DNA of 64,000 nucleotides from Pseudomonas sp. S35 (GTDB lineage Bacteria; Pseudomonadota; Gammaproteobacteria; Pseudomonadales; Pseudomonadaceae). The stretch spans positions 5,084,001 to 5,148,000 of the forward strand of contig NZ_CP019431.1 of assembly GCF_009866765.1 (NCBI RefSeq), in the 5' to 3' direction. Each line of letters starts with the position of its first letter. Positions within the stretch are counted from its first letter, which is position 1. Below are positions 17,564-25,270 of the stretch, piece by piece. A model generated the notes under the pieces. That model did no database searches and had not been told where the DNA came from. It worked only from the letters and a program-made list of their open reading frames with translations. The position numbers and the translations under genes were made by a program.

Positions 17564-17968
17564 TCAAGGTTTCAGGTCAAACAGCGCGGTGCCGCTTTGC
17601 ATGTCGAAAGGTGCCGACCAGTGCTCGTGCACCACGCGCCACTGGCCATTGATGCGCTGATAACCGGCGGTGACACGCATCCAGCACGCCTTATCTGCAC
17701 CGCCGCAGTGGGCCAGCCAGTGGGCGAAGGCGCTGTCCTGGGCTTCCACGACGCGCAGTTCGTGGAACTCGAAAATGCCGGGGCCAGGACAATGCTTCAT
17801 GCATTCCTCCCAGTGTGCGCGGTAGGCCGCCTTGCCTTTGAATTGCAGGGCGGTGACGGCGTCGAATGAGACGATATCGTCGGCGTAAAAGCTGACAATT
17901 TTATCGATATCCGCGCTGATGACGGCCTGTTTCCATTGTTCGATCAGGCTGTTGATTGCAGTGCTCAT
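17564..17968 (-). CDS. NTF2-like (SnoaL/DUF4440-type) protein
   Basis: A 134-residue NTF2-fold protein. It has LIEQWKQAVISADIDKIVSFYADDIVSFDA at the N-terminus, YRAHWEECM, and the final strands RVTAGYQRINGQWRVVHEHWS. Such proteins act as small isomerases, cyclases or binding domains; the ligand is unknown. The start was set at MSTAINSL, which follows an AGGAG site. It is the first gene of the putative ECF42 operon, with the promoter-like motif about 45-70 nt upstream. Confidence 0.87.
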   Translation of the reverse strand: MSTAINSLIEQWKQAVISADIDKIVSFYADDIVSFDAVTALQFKGKAAYRAHWEECMKHCPGPGIFEFHELRVVEAQDSAFAHWLAHCGGADKACWMRVTAGYQRINGQWRVVHEHWSAPFDMQSGTALFDLKP

Positions 17969-18011
17969 GGCGATACTCCTGGGGGTGAAAAAATCATGGA
18001 GGACACCCTTG

Positions 18012-18038
18012 GTCGAATGCGCTCGGAGCAAATCGACA
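18012..18038 (-). promoter_or_regulatory. Candidate ECF42-type promoter (TGTCGA-N17-CGAC)
   Basis: Reading on the minus strand, TGTCGA is followed after 17 bases by CGAC, which then leads to the NTF2-like gene. ECF42 targets carry a TGTCGA -35 and a CGA(C/T) -10 element, so the sigma factor at the end of this operon probably drives its own operon. Prediction from motif and position. Confidence 0.6.
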
Positions 18039-18113
18039 GCCCACTGAAAAATAATTTCGCCTGCGGTAAACCCGATAGACTGCGCCCTTCTTTGCAGCCG
18101 TTCGGACGCTCCG

Positions 18114-18629
18114 ATGCAAACCCGCCTTGTCGCCTACGAGACGCTGAATGCCGTGCAACAACAGCAACTCAGCGCCATCGAAGTTCACCCCGAGCAACTG
18201 CCGTTCTGCGGCGATATGTATTGCGCGCTCAATTCGCTGCTGGCCAAGCCCAGCCCCGGCGTCAAAGGCTTTGCCCTGTTGGCCGATGACATCCCGGTCG
18301 CCTTCCTTTTGCTTAAACGCCCGCCCTGCCTGCCCCATTGGGCGGATGAACACAGCGCCACGCTGCATGCGCTGCAGGTGGATCGGCGGCAACAGGGCAT
18401 GGGGTTTGGTAAAGCGTGTTTGCAGGCGCTGCCGGCGGTAGCGCTTGAGGCGTGGCCGCAGATCAAGGGGCTGGAGTTGTCGGTGGATACAGCCAATGTG
18501 GCAGCGATGGCGTTATATCTGGGATCGGGATGGATGGATAACGGGGAGGCGTACAAAGGACGGGTTGGTTATGAAAGGCGGCTGAGCCGGGCGTTTGATC
18601 GGAGCAACCTTGACACCTCAAAAATGTAA
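18114..18629 (+). CDS. GNAT-family N-acetyltransferase
   Basis: A 171-residue GCN5-related acetyltransferase. The acetyl-CoA site is LHALQVDRRQQGMGFGKACL (Q/RxxGxG/A-like, about residues 82-101), followed by LSVDTANVAAMALYLGSGW. The closing segment GRVGYERRL is where family members normally end; the last about 14 residues (ending DTSKM) run into the hip module and may be a junction product. The substrate is unknown. It is divergent from the sigma-factor operon. Confidence 0.85.
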   Translation: MQTRLVAYETLNAVQQQQLSAIEVHPEQLPFCGDMYCALNSLLAKPSPGVKGFALLADDIPVAFLLLKRPPCLPHWADEHSATLHALQVDRRQQGMGFGKACLQALPAVALEAWPQIKGLELSVDTANVAAMALYLGSGWMDNGEAYKGRVGYERRLSRAFDRSNLDTSKM

Positions 18630-18673
18630 TGCATACATGACATACCCCATCAAAAGTAATGAATACGTGACAT
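18626..18673. repeat. Direct repeats upstream of hipB (probable operator/promoter)
   Basis: GTAATGCATACATGACAT and GTAATGAATACGTGACAT (16 of 18 identical) occur with a 30-bp period, the second ending at the hipB start codon. GACACCTCAA also flanks the pair on both sides, 63 bp apart. The region is AT-rich compared with its surroundings. HipB-type repressors bind repeated sites in their own promoter, so this is a likely operator. Confidence 0.5.
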
Positions 18674-18926
18674 GGACACCTCAATAATCACCCAACGACT
18701 CGCCGAACAAGTCCGCTCTATGCGTCTCAACCGTGGCTATACGCAAGCATATATGGCCCAGCTCGCAGGGGTTACCCGGCAAAAACTGATCGAAATTGAA
18801 CAAGGAAGCCCGTCGGTTTCCATGAATGCTTATGCTCGCGTGATTGCGGCGTTGGACAGCGAAGTGAAATTGATGCCCGCCTCCAAGCCAACACTGGAAG
18901 AGCTGAGGGACGTGTTCAATGACTAG
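18672..18926 (+). CDS. hipB: HipB-like HTH antitoxin/repressor
   Basis: An 84-residue XRE-type helix-turn-helix protein. The HTH is RSMRLNRGYTQAYMAQLAGV..RQKLIEIEQGSPSVSMNAYARV, followed by a short C-terminal strand VKLMPASKPTLEEL, as in HipB-like antitoxins. In HipBA modules the dimer represses its operon and neutralises the HipA kinase. The hipA start overlaps its 3' end by eight bases. Codon use and GC content are lower than in flanking genes, consistent with transfer. Since hipA looks broken, hipB may now act only as a repressor or orphan antitoxin. Confidence 0.85.
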   Translation: MDTSIITQRLAEQVRSMRLNRGYTQAYMAQLAGVTRQKLIEIEQGSPSVSMNAYARVIAALDSEVKLMPASKPTLEELRDVFND

Positions 18927-19789
18927 TGGCAGTTTGCGAGTCAACACCCCGCAAGGTGACAGCGGCAGCGTGTTGACGAGTGCTGCCGACTACCTGTTTC
19001 GCTATGTCGATACTGCGGGCAGGGATTTCTGGCGTGCAGCCCAAGGTACTCGTCCCGGAAAAGCCTCAGGCATCCGAGTCGAAATTCACCTCGAAAACCA
19101 ATGATCTGATTATCAAGCGCGGACGCGACGAGTTTCCGGGGTTGGCCATCAATGAGTACCTGTGCATGTCGGTTGCCCGGGGCGCAGGCCTGCCCGTGCC
19201 CCCTTTTTATCTTTCACAGAACCATAAGCTGTTCATCATGCGGCGCTTTGACCGGGACGAACAACTCAACCCGCTGGGCTTCGAAGACATGACCACGCTG
19301 ATGGGCCTGACTGCCGAACAAAAGTACACGAAGAGCTACGCCACCATTGCCAAAGCCGTACGCGTGTTCTGTTCGCCAGAGCATATACGCAGCTCGCTCG
19401 ATCAGTTGTTTGATAGCGTGGCACTCAGTTGCATCGTAGGAAATGGCGATGCCCACTTGAAGAATTTCGGTGTGCTTTACAGTGATCTGGTGAAATCGGA
19501 TGCACGACTTGCCCCGGCATACGATATCGCGAACACCACTGCTTATATCCCCGAAGATTCACTCGCGCTGGACTTGAGCGGCAACAAATCTATGTTTGCC
19601 TCACGCTTGGGCATCCTTGAGTTTGCGCGAACCTGCGAAGTCGAAAACCCCGAAGCACGCATCCAGGCCTTGCTTCAAACCCTGGAAGTCGTGCTCAAGC
19701 GCGAAGACGAATATTGCAGGCTAGCGCCTGATGTCGCCAAAGCTATCCGGCAATCTGCGCAGGGCTACCAAACCAGCTTTGGGGGCTGA
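18919..19789 (+). pseudogene. hipA: hipA toxin kinase, internally deleted and frameshifted
   Basis: The gene starts normally (ATG overlapping hipB, GAGGG site) with a HipA-like N-terminus LRVNTPQGDSGSVL..DYLFRY. After about 31 codons the frame runs into a stop. The kinase part continues in the +1 frame from RAGISGVQPKVLVPEK (the P-loop-like segment with the regulatory Ser) through GNGDAHLKNFGVLYSD (catalytic loop) and LAPAYDIANTTAY (metal-binding Asp) to the end. Compared with full-length HipA (about 410-440 residues), about 115 residues of N-terminal domain are missing. An out-of-frame deletion is the simplest explanation. A GTG or internal ATG could still start the 260-residue kinase core, so residual expression is possible. 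Confidence 0.7.
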
Positions 19790-20304
19790 CCACTGCCACG
19801 TGCCTCAGACCCGGCACGGGGCGAAATGACGGTCTGCACCGGCAACCAGATGTCCACGGTACCCGTGCCTTTGCGCGCATCAAAATCCGCGCTGTAGCGC
19901 TCGAAATCCGCCCCCATCACCTTGTAGCCCGAGTGCGGCAGCCACTCGAACATGATGCGCTCGTAGGTCTGTTCCAATGCCTGCACCGGGCCGTAATGCG
20001 CGAACACGGCGTAATTAAGCGGTGGAATTTCGATCACTTCGAAGTTGCTCGGCACGTCGCTTTTGCTCGGCACTTCAACCCCGGCCATGTAGTCGAATTC
20101 GCCGTGCTGGGGGTTATGGCAAACGCCGTACGTCACCCCGCCGATGCGCTTTTTGATGTCCTTGATGCAGGTGTCGAACAGTTCCCACAACCTGGGAATA
20201 TCGCCCACCGTCGCCTTGGAATAACGCCCCTTCACCCCAGCGATTACCAGCGCCTTGCCGGCTTCCATGCGTGGCTCTAACGGTTGTTTTGTCTGCTGAT
20301 CCAT
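19765..20304 (-). CDS. GyrI-like / AraC effector-binding-domain protein
   Basis: A 179-residue stand-alone GyrI-like (SOUL/AraC effector-binding) domain: [60 protein letters not shown], and the final TVDIWLPV strand. Such domains bind small aromatic or amphipathic ligands. The start [13 protein letters not shown] follows GAAGGAG. The last about 20 residues ([16 protein letters not shown]..) go past the usual domain end and overlap the 3' end of the convergent hipA remnant, so the tail probably arose when the hip module arrived. Confidence 0.82.
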   Translation of the reverse strand: MDQQTKQPLEPRMEAGKALVIAGVKGRYSKATVGDIPRLWELFDTCIKDIKKRIGGVTYGVCHNPQHGEFDYMAGVEVPSKSDVPSNFEVIEIPPLNYAVFAHYGPVQALEQTYERIMFEWLPHSGYKVMGADFERYSADFDARKGTGTVDIWLPVQTVISPRAGSEARGSGQPPKLVW

Positions 20305-20499
20305 ACGAACAGTCTCCTTCTTATGAGGGAACAAACCCGTATCGAGTATAGGGGCATATCCACGCTACGCTCCACGCAGAAAATTTTCCGACGCATCTGG
20401 ACAACTGGCCATCACCGACCGTATTGTCTGCCCCGCAGGCCACCGCAGTGGCCGACGTCGCTCGGACGGTTCCGGGCGCTTACGTACCTCGAGGCAACA

Positions 20500-21711
20500 A
20501 TGGCAGACCAAGGTTCGCCGCGCCGCTTTGCGCGCATAGATCGACTCCCCCCGTATGTTTTCAATATCACTGCCGAGCTAAAGATGGCTGCGCGTCGGCG
20601 CGGCGAAGACATCATCGACTTGAGCATGGGTAACCCCGACGGCGCCACGCCGCCGCACATTGTCGAAAAACTCGTACAAGTCGCCCAGCGTGAAGACACT
20701 CACGGTTACTCCACGTCCAAAGGCATTCCGCGGCTGCGCCGGGCGATTTCGCGCTGGTACAAAGACCGCTATGAAGTGGACATCGACCCCGAGTCGGAAG
20801 CCATCGTCACCATCGGTTCCAAGGAGGGCCTGGCGCATTTGATGCTGGCCACCCTGGACCAGGGCGACACCGTGCTGGTGCCCAACCCGAGCTACCCGAT
20901 TCACATCTACGGTGCCGTGATTGCCGGTGCCCAGGTACGTTCGGTGCCCCTGGTGCCGGGCGTGGACTTCTTCGCCGAGCTGGAACGGGCGATTCGCGGC
21001 TCGATCCCCAAGCCCAAGATGATGATTCTTGGTTTCCCGTCCAACCCCACCGCGCAGTGTGTGGAACTGGATTTCTTCGAGCGCGTGATTGCGCTGGCCA
21101 AGCAGTACGACGTGCTGGTGATCCACGATTTGGCCTACGCCGATATCGTCTACGACGGCTGGAAAGCCCCGTCGATCATGCAGGTGCCGGGCGCCAAGGA
21201 CATTGCGGTGGAGTTCTTCACCCTGTCCAAGAGCTACAACATGGCCGGCTGGCGCATCGGTTTCATGGTGGGCAACCCGGAACTGGTCAACGCCCTGGCG
21301 CGGATCAAGAGTTACCACGACTACGGCACCTTCACCCCGCTGCAAGTGGCGGCGATCGCTGCGCTGGAAGGCGATCAACAGTGCGTGAAAGACATCGCCG
21401 AGCAGTACCGCCAGCGCCGCAATGTGCTGGTCAAGGGCCTGCATGAGTTGGGCTGGATGGTCGAGAACCCCAAGGCGTCGATGTACGTCTGGGCCAAGAT
21501 TCCCGAGCAGTATGCCGCCATGGGCTCGCTGGAATTTGCCAAGAAGCTGCTGCTGGAAGCCAAGGTGTGTGTGTCGCCGGGGATTGGGTTTGGCGAATAT
21601 GGCGATGACCATGTGCGCTTTGCGCTGATCGAGAACCAGGACCGGATTCGCCAGGCGGTGCGGGGGATTCGCGGGATGTTCCGGGCGGATGGGCTGGTGG
21701 CGAAAGCCTGA
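20500..21711 (+). CDS. alaC: Alanine transaminase (class I/II aminotransferase)
   Basis: A 403-residue PLP-dependent fold-type I aminotransferase like E. coli AlaC. It has [37 protein letters not shown], the PLP-contact [15 protein letters not shown], and the Schiff-base Lys in [19 protein letters not shown] at about residue 240. The C-terminal [20 protein letters not shown] is typical. AlaC makes alanine from pyruvate and glutamate. The start follows GAGGCAAC; the 72 upstream in-frame codons have no family similarity. It is a monocistronic gene followed by a REPIN. Confidence 0.9.
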   Translation: MADQGSPRRFARIDRLPPYVFNITAELKMAARRRGEDIIDLSMGNPDGATPPHIVEKLVQVAQREDTHGYSTSKGIPRLRRAISRWYKDRYEVDIDPESEAIVTIGSKEGLAHLMLATLDQGDTVLVPNPSYPIHIYGAVIAGAQVRSVPLVPGVDFFAELERAIRGSIPKPKMMILGFPSNPTAQCVELDFFERVIALAKQYDVLVIHDLAYADIVYDGWKAPSIMQVPGAKDIAVEFFTLSKSYNMAGWRIGFMVGNPELVNALARIKSYHDYGTFTPLQVAAIAALEGDQQCVKDIAEQYRQRRNVLVKGLHELGWMVENPKASMYVWAKIPEQYAAMGSLEFAKKLLLEAKVCVSPGIGFGEYGDDHVRFALIENQDRIRQAVRGIRGMFRADGLVAKA

Positions 21712-21737
21712 GCCGATCCACCTGAACAAATGTGGTC

Positions 21738-21833
21738 AAAATGTGGGAGGGGGCTTGCCCCCGATAGCAGAGGTTCAATCACTGTATCTGGTGACTGACC
21801 CACCGCCATCGGGGGCAAGCCCCTCCCACATTT
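21738..21833. repeat. REPIN (intact, inverted REP pair)
   Basis: ATGTGGGAGGGGGCTTGCCC..CGATAGC and its inverted partner GCCATCGGGGGCAAG..CCTCCCACAT flank about 40 bp. Both arms form hairpins by themselves and together make a longer cruciform. It sits between convergent alaC and gntT and may also stop transcription. Confidence 0.85.
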
Positions 21834-21866
21834 GATTGCATTCCAACATTTGCTTGGTGGTGTGGC

Positions 21867-23219
21867 TTACACCACCAACGACAGCAACATGATGAAAATC
21901 AGTGCCACCACCGACAGGATGGTCTCCATCGCCGTCCAGGTCTTGAAGGTCTCGGCCACGGTCATGTTGAAGTACTGCTTCACCAGCCAGAACCCCGCAT
22001 CGTTGACGTGAGACAGGATCAACGAACCCGCCCCCGTCGCCAACACCAGCAACTCACGGTTAACCCCTGGGATCATGCCCACCACCGGCACCACAATGCC
22101 CGCGCCCGTGATGGTCGCTACCGTCGCCGAACCCGTGGCGATACGAATCACCGCCGCCACCAGCCAGGCCAGCAGGATCGGGTTGATCTGCGCGTTCACC
22201 GCCATATGGCCGATCACGTCACCCACGCCGCTGGTCACTAGCATCTGCTTGAAGCCACCGCCGGCACCAATGATCAGGATGATCGCAGCGGTCGGCGCCA
22301 GGCTGGCGTCGAGCAGTTTGAGGATTTGCTTGGAGTGGATGCCCTGGCGCGTGCCAAAGGTGTAGAGCGACAGCAGCAACGCCAACAGCAGTGCGCTGAT
22401 CGGGTGACCGATCATGTCCATCCAGTTGCGTACCACATTGCCTTCGGCAAACGCGATGTCGGCGAAGGTTTTGAGCAGCATCAGGAACACCGGCAGCAGC
22501 ACGGTGATCAGGGTGACGCTGAAGCTCGGCAGCGACTTGTTATCGGTCTCGCGGGCCAGTTGATCGACCAGTTCCTGGGACGGGTTGCCCGGAATGTACT
22601 TGGCGATAAACGTACCGAAGATCGGGCCGGCGATGATGGCGGTCGGCAGTGCGACGATCAGGCCGTACAGGATGGTCTTGCCGATATCCGCGCCAAACAC
22701 GCCAATGGCCAGCAGCGGGCCCGGGTGCGGCGGCACCAGGCCGTGCACCGCCGACAGGCCGGCGAGCAGCGGGATGCCGATCTTGATCAGCGACACACCG
22801 GTGCGGCGCGCCACGATGAACACCAGCGGGATCAGCAGCACAAAACCGATCTCGAAGAACAACGGGATGCCCACCAGGAACGCGGCGAACATCATGGCCC
22901 ACTGGACCTTCTCTTTGCCAAAGGCGCGGATCAGGGTCTGGGCGATCTGATCGGCGCCGCCGGACTCGGCCATCATCTTGCCGAGCATGGTGCCCAGCGC
23001 GAGGATGATGCCGACAAAGCCGAGCACCCCGCCGAAACCGTCCTGGAAGGCCTTGATGATCTTGTCCACGGGCATGCCCGAGGTCAGGCCGAGGAAGCCG
23101 GCCGCGATGATCAGTGCGATGAACGGGTGGACCTTGAACTTGGTGATCAGAACGATCAACCCGATGATAGTGACGACTGCGTCTAGCAGCAGGTACGACT
23201 CGTGGGACATGCCAAACAT
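21867..23219 (-). CDS. gntT: Gluconate:H+ symporter (GntP family)
   Basis: A 450-residue GntP-family permease with about 12-14 membrane helices. Family motifs: ITKFKVHPFIALIIAAGFLG, GFGGVLGFVGIILALGTMLG, GLVPPHPGPLLAIGVFGADI, and near the end SHVNDAGFWLVKQYFNMTVA. It imports gluconate, which GntK next door phosphorylates. It is preceded by AGGAGAG and, in the short gap to gntK, by a GntR-type palindrome, so it may be transcribed both with gntK and from its own promoter. Confidence 0.93.
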   Translation of the reverse strand: MFGMSHESYLLLDAVVTIIGLIVLITKFKVHPFIALIIAAGFLGLTSGMPVDKIIKAFQDGFGGVLGFVGIILALGTMLGKMMAESGGADQIAQTLIRAFGKEKVQWAMMFAAFLVGIPLFFEIGFVLLIPLVFIVARRTGVSLIKIGIPLLAGLSAVHGLVPPHPGPLLAIGVFGADIGKTILYGLIVALPTAIIAGPIFGTFIAKYIPGNPSQELVDQLARETDNKSLPSFSVTLITVLLPVFLMLLKTFADIAFAEGNVVRNWMDMIGHPISALLLALLLSLYTFGTRQGIHSKQILKLLDASLAPTAAIILIIGAGGGFKQMLVTSGVGDVIGHMAVNAQINPILLAWLVAAVIRIATGSATVATITGAGIVVPVVGMIPGVNRELLVLATGAGSLILSHVNDAGFWLVKQYFNMTVAETFKTWTAMETILSVVALIFIMLLSLVV

Positions 23220-23276
23220 GGGGGGTCTCTCCTGTTTGTTGTTGTTATTAAAGCGGGTGTTGAATTTCCTGCCGGG

Positions 23277-23288
23277 GATAGCGCTATC
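23277..23288. promoter_or_regulatory. GntR operator upstream of gntT
   Basis: Perfect palindrome GATAGCGCTATC, 58 nt upstream of the gntT start, matching the TGATAGCGCTATCA-type GntR box of pseudomonads. Confidence 0.75.
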
Positions 23289-23303
23289 TTTTGCGGCAAA
23301 AAA

Positions 23304-23837
23304 TTAATGAGTTCGTTCAAAACCGTGCTTGAGCCACCAAGCGTTGGTCTGCTCGGCCAATGCTTCGACACTGTCTTCGCTGGCATTGAGGGCCAGGGTC
23401 AGCGGTTCGCCCTTGGGCGATTCAAGCGTGGCGAACTGGCTGTCGATCAGGCTTGCCGGCATGAAATGACCGGGACGATGGGACACACGGTCCGAGGCGA
23501 CTTCGCGGGTCAGCTCCAGGAACACGAAACCCAGGCCCGGCGCGGCTTCGCGCAGGTGGTCGCGGTATTTTTTCTTGAGCGCCGAACAGGTGAGCACCGG
23601 ATGTTCACCGGCTTTGAGCGAACGGCGCAGTTCCTCGCACAGGATGTCGAGCCAACCGGCGCGGTCGTCGTCGTTGAGGGGGTGGCCGGCGCTCATCTTT
23701 TCGATGTTCGCGGCAGGATGGAAGCTGTCGCCTTCAATGGCGGTGGCGCCGTTCAGCCGGCACAGGGCCTCGCTGACGCTGGTCTTGCCACAGCCGGCAA
23801 CACCCATGATGACCAGGGCGGTAACAGGTTGACTCAT
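23304..23837 (-). CDS. gntK: Gluconokinase
   Basis: A 177-residue gluconate kinase with the Walker A loop at the N-terminus (IMGVAGCGKTSVSEAL). Next come the substrate-binding GDSFHPAANIEKMSAGHPLNDDDR and CSALKKKYRDHLRE, then SHRPGHFMPASLIDSQFATLE near the C-terminus. It makes 6-phosphogluconate for the Entner-Doudoroff route whose genes lie further right in the window. It is the first gene of the gntK-gntT operon, with a GntR-type site 19 nt before its start. Confidence 0.94.
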   Translation of the reverse strand: MSQPVTALVIMGVAGCGKTSVSEALCRLNGATAIEGDSFHPAANIEKMSAGHPLNDDDRAGWLDILCEELRRSLKAGEHPVLTCSALKKKYRDHLREAAPGLGFVFLELTREVASDRVSHRPGHFMPASLIDSQFATLESPKGEPLTLALNASEDSVEALAEQTNAWWLKHGFERTH

Positions 23838-23855
23838 GAAACACCTCAGGACGCA

Positions 23856-23867
23856 GATAGCGCTACC
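23856..23867. promoter_or_regulatory. GntR operator upstream of gntK
   Basis: GATAGCGCTACC, one mismatch in the dyad, immediately upstream of gntK. Confidence 0.7.
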
Positions 23868-24006
23868 TTTGCACGCCGTAAGGCGAGTGCAAAAACAGGC
23901 TTTTCCCGCGCCGTCTTGTCATTTTTATGGAGTGACGCGTGCATCCGCTCCCATCATTTGAACCGGATCAGGCAACCCAAAGTTCAATAATTTGCAGCCA
24001 TTTGGA

Positions 24007-24018
24007 GACAGCGCTACC
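24007..24018. promoter_or_regulatory. GntR operator upstream of gntR
   Basis: GACAGCGCTACC, about 35 nt before the gntR start. It suggests autoregulation. Confidence 0.6.
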
Positions 24019-24052
24019 TTAGTGCCTCGATTTTTGTTTGGCAAGCTGCCTG

Positions 24053-25081
24053 ATGACCTCTAAGAACGATAAAAATACGCGCACCACGGGTCGTCCGACC
24101 CTTAACGAAGTCGCCCGCCTGGCCGGCGTCAGCCCGATTACCGCCTCCCGCGCCTTGCGCGGCATCAGCACCGTGGCCGTTGAGCTGGTGGAAAAAGTCC
24201 AGCAGGCCGCTGCCGAACTCAACTACGTGGTCAACCCCGCCGCCCGCGCCCTGGCCTCGGCCCAGAGCCATTCGGTGGTGGTGTTGGTGCCGTCGTTGTC
24301 CAACCTGCTGTTTATCGAAACCCTCGAAGCTATCCACCAGGTACTGCGGCCCAAAGGCTTCGAAGTGCTGATCGGCAACTCTCACTATTCGCGCGATGAA
24401 GAAGAAAACCTGCTGCGCAATTACATGGCCTATCAGCCACGGGGTTTGCTGCTGACCGGCTTCGACCGCACCGAAAGCGCCCGACGGATGGTCGAGGCCA
24501 GCAACGTGCCCTGCGTCTACATGATGGACCTTGACCCGAATGCCGGCGTGAACTGTGTGGGTTTCTCGCAATTGGCCGCCGGTGAAACAGCCGCGGCGCA
24601 TTTGCTGTCCCGTGGCCGCAAGCGCTTGGCGTATATCGGCGCACAACTGGACCAACGCACGTTGCTACGTGGCGAAGGTTTCCGCCGCGCCCTGCAACAG
24701 GCCGCAATGTACGACCCGGCGTTGGAACTGCTGACACCGCGTCCTTCTTCCGTGGGCTTGGGCGGCGAGTTGTTCTTGCAGTTGCTGGCCGCACATCCGG
24801 ATGTGGATGCGGTCTTCTTCGGCAACGACGACTTGGCCCAAGGCGCACTGCTGGAAGCCATGCGCCATGGCATCAAGGTGCCAGAGCGGGTGGCGGTGCT
24901 GGGCTTCAACGACCTGCCTGCGTCGTCCTTTATGGTGCCGCGCCTGAGCAGTATCAGCACGCCACGGGAAGCCATTGGCCGGCGTGCGGCGGAGCATTTG
25001 TTGACGATCATGGCGGGCAACAAGATCGCCAAGCCGGTGGTAGACATGGGGTTTGAGTTGCAGGTGCGGGAAAGCACCTAG
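24053..25081 (+). CDS. gntR: Gluconate operon repressor (LacI family)
   Basis: A 342-residue LacI-type repressor with HTH PTLNEVARLAGVSPITASRAL, hinge YVVNPAARALASAQ, and periplasmic-binding-fold core from SVVVLVPSLSNLLFIETLEAI to GFNDLPASSFMVPRLSSIST. The start MTSKNDKNTR was chosen over a TTG five codons upstream. It is divergent from gntK and shares the three GntR-like palindromes. In Pseudomonas, GntR represses gntT, gntK and itself and is released by gluconate or 6-phosphogluconate. Confidence 0.9.
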   Translation: MTSKNDKNTRTTGRPTLNEVARLAGVSPITASRALRGISTVAVELVEKVQQAAAELNYVVNPAARALASAQSHSVVVLVPSLSNLLFIETLEAIHQVLRPKGFEVLIGNSHYSRDEEENLLRNYMAYQPRGLLLTGFDRTESARRMVEASNVPCVYMMDLDPNAGVNCVGFSQLAAGETAAAHLLSRGRKRLAYIGAQLDQRTLLRGEGFRRALQQAAMYDPALELLTPRPSSVGLGGELFLQLLAAHPDVDAVFFGNDDLAQGALLEAMRHGIKVPERVAVLGFNDLPASSFMVPRLSSISTPREAIGRRAAEHLLTIMAGNKIAKPVVDMGFELQVREST

Positions 25082-25099
25082 GACGCCTGTAGGACTCGG

Positions 25100-25146
25100 C
25101 TGACATTGCAGTAAGCGCCTTGCCCGGTTGCCTACGCTTACGTCAG
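25100..25146 (+). promoter_or_regulatory. Structured leader candidate (two-part stem) upstream of DUF6124 locus
   Basis: CTGAC + GTAAGCG on the left pair with CGCTTAC + GTCAG on the right: 12 paired positions, with a 6-nt bulge on the left strand and a 17-nt loop. Just downstream GGAGAC and GTCTC form a second small stem, and CCGG repeats flank it. The element follows gntR and was continuous with the DUF6124 gene before the IS element inserted. Function (leader RNA, small RNA or terminator) is unknown. Confidence 0.4.
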
Positions 25147-25209
25147 AACTATCTGGCTTGTAAGTATGGCCGGTGGAGACTTAAGGTTTGCCGGTCTCTG
25201 AATGTTTCG

Positions 25210-25217
25210 GGGATCGG
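25210..25217. repeat. Target site duplication, left copy
   Basis: GGGATCGG immediately outside the left terminal repeat; the same 8 bp follows the right terminal repeat. Confidence 0.85.
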
Positions 25218-25245
25218 GAGACTGTCAGAAATTTTGTGTTCGGGC
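25218..25245 (+). repeat. IS256-family left terminal inverted repeat
   Basis: Begins GAGACTGTCAG and ends TTTTGTGTTCGGGC; pairs with the right end over 28 bp. Confidence 0.9.
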
Positions 25246-25270
25246 ATAACATGTAGCTAGAGGTGCATCT

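Noticed and set aside
20305..20499. 72-codon upstream extension of AlaC or a T-box/attenuator in its leader
   Set aside because: The extension has no family similarity, and no specifier or antiterminator structure could be seen.
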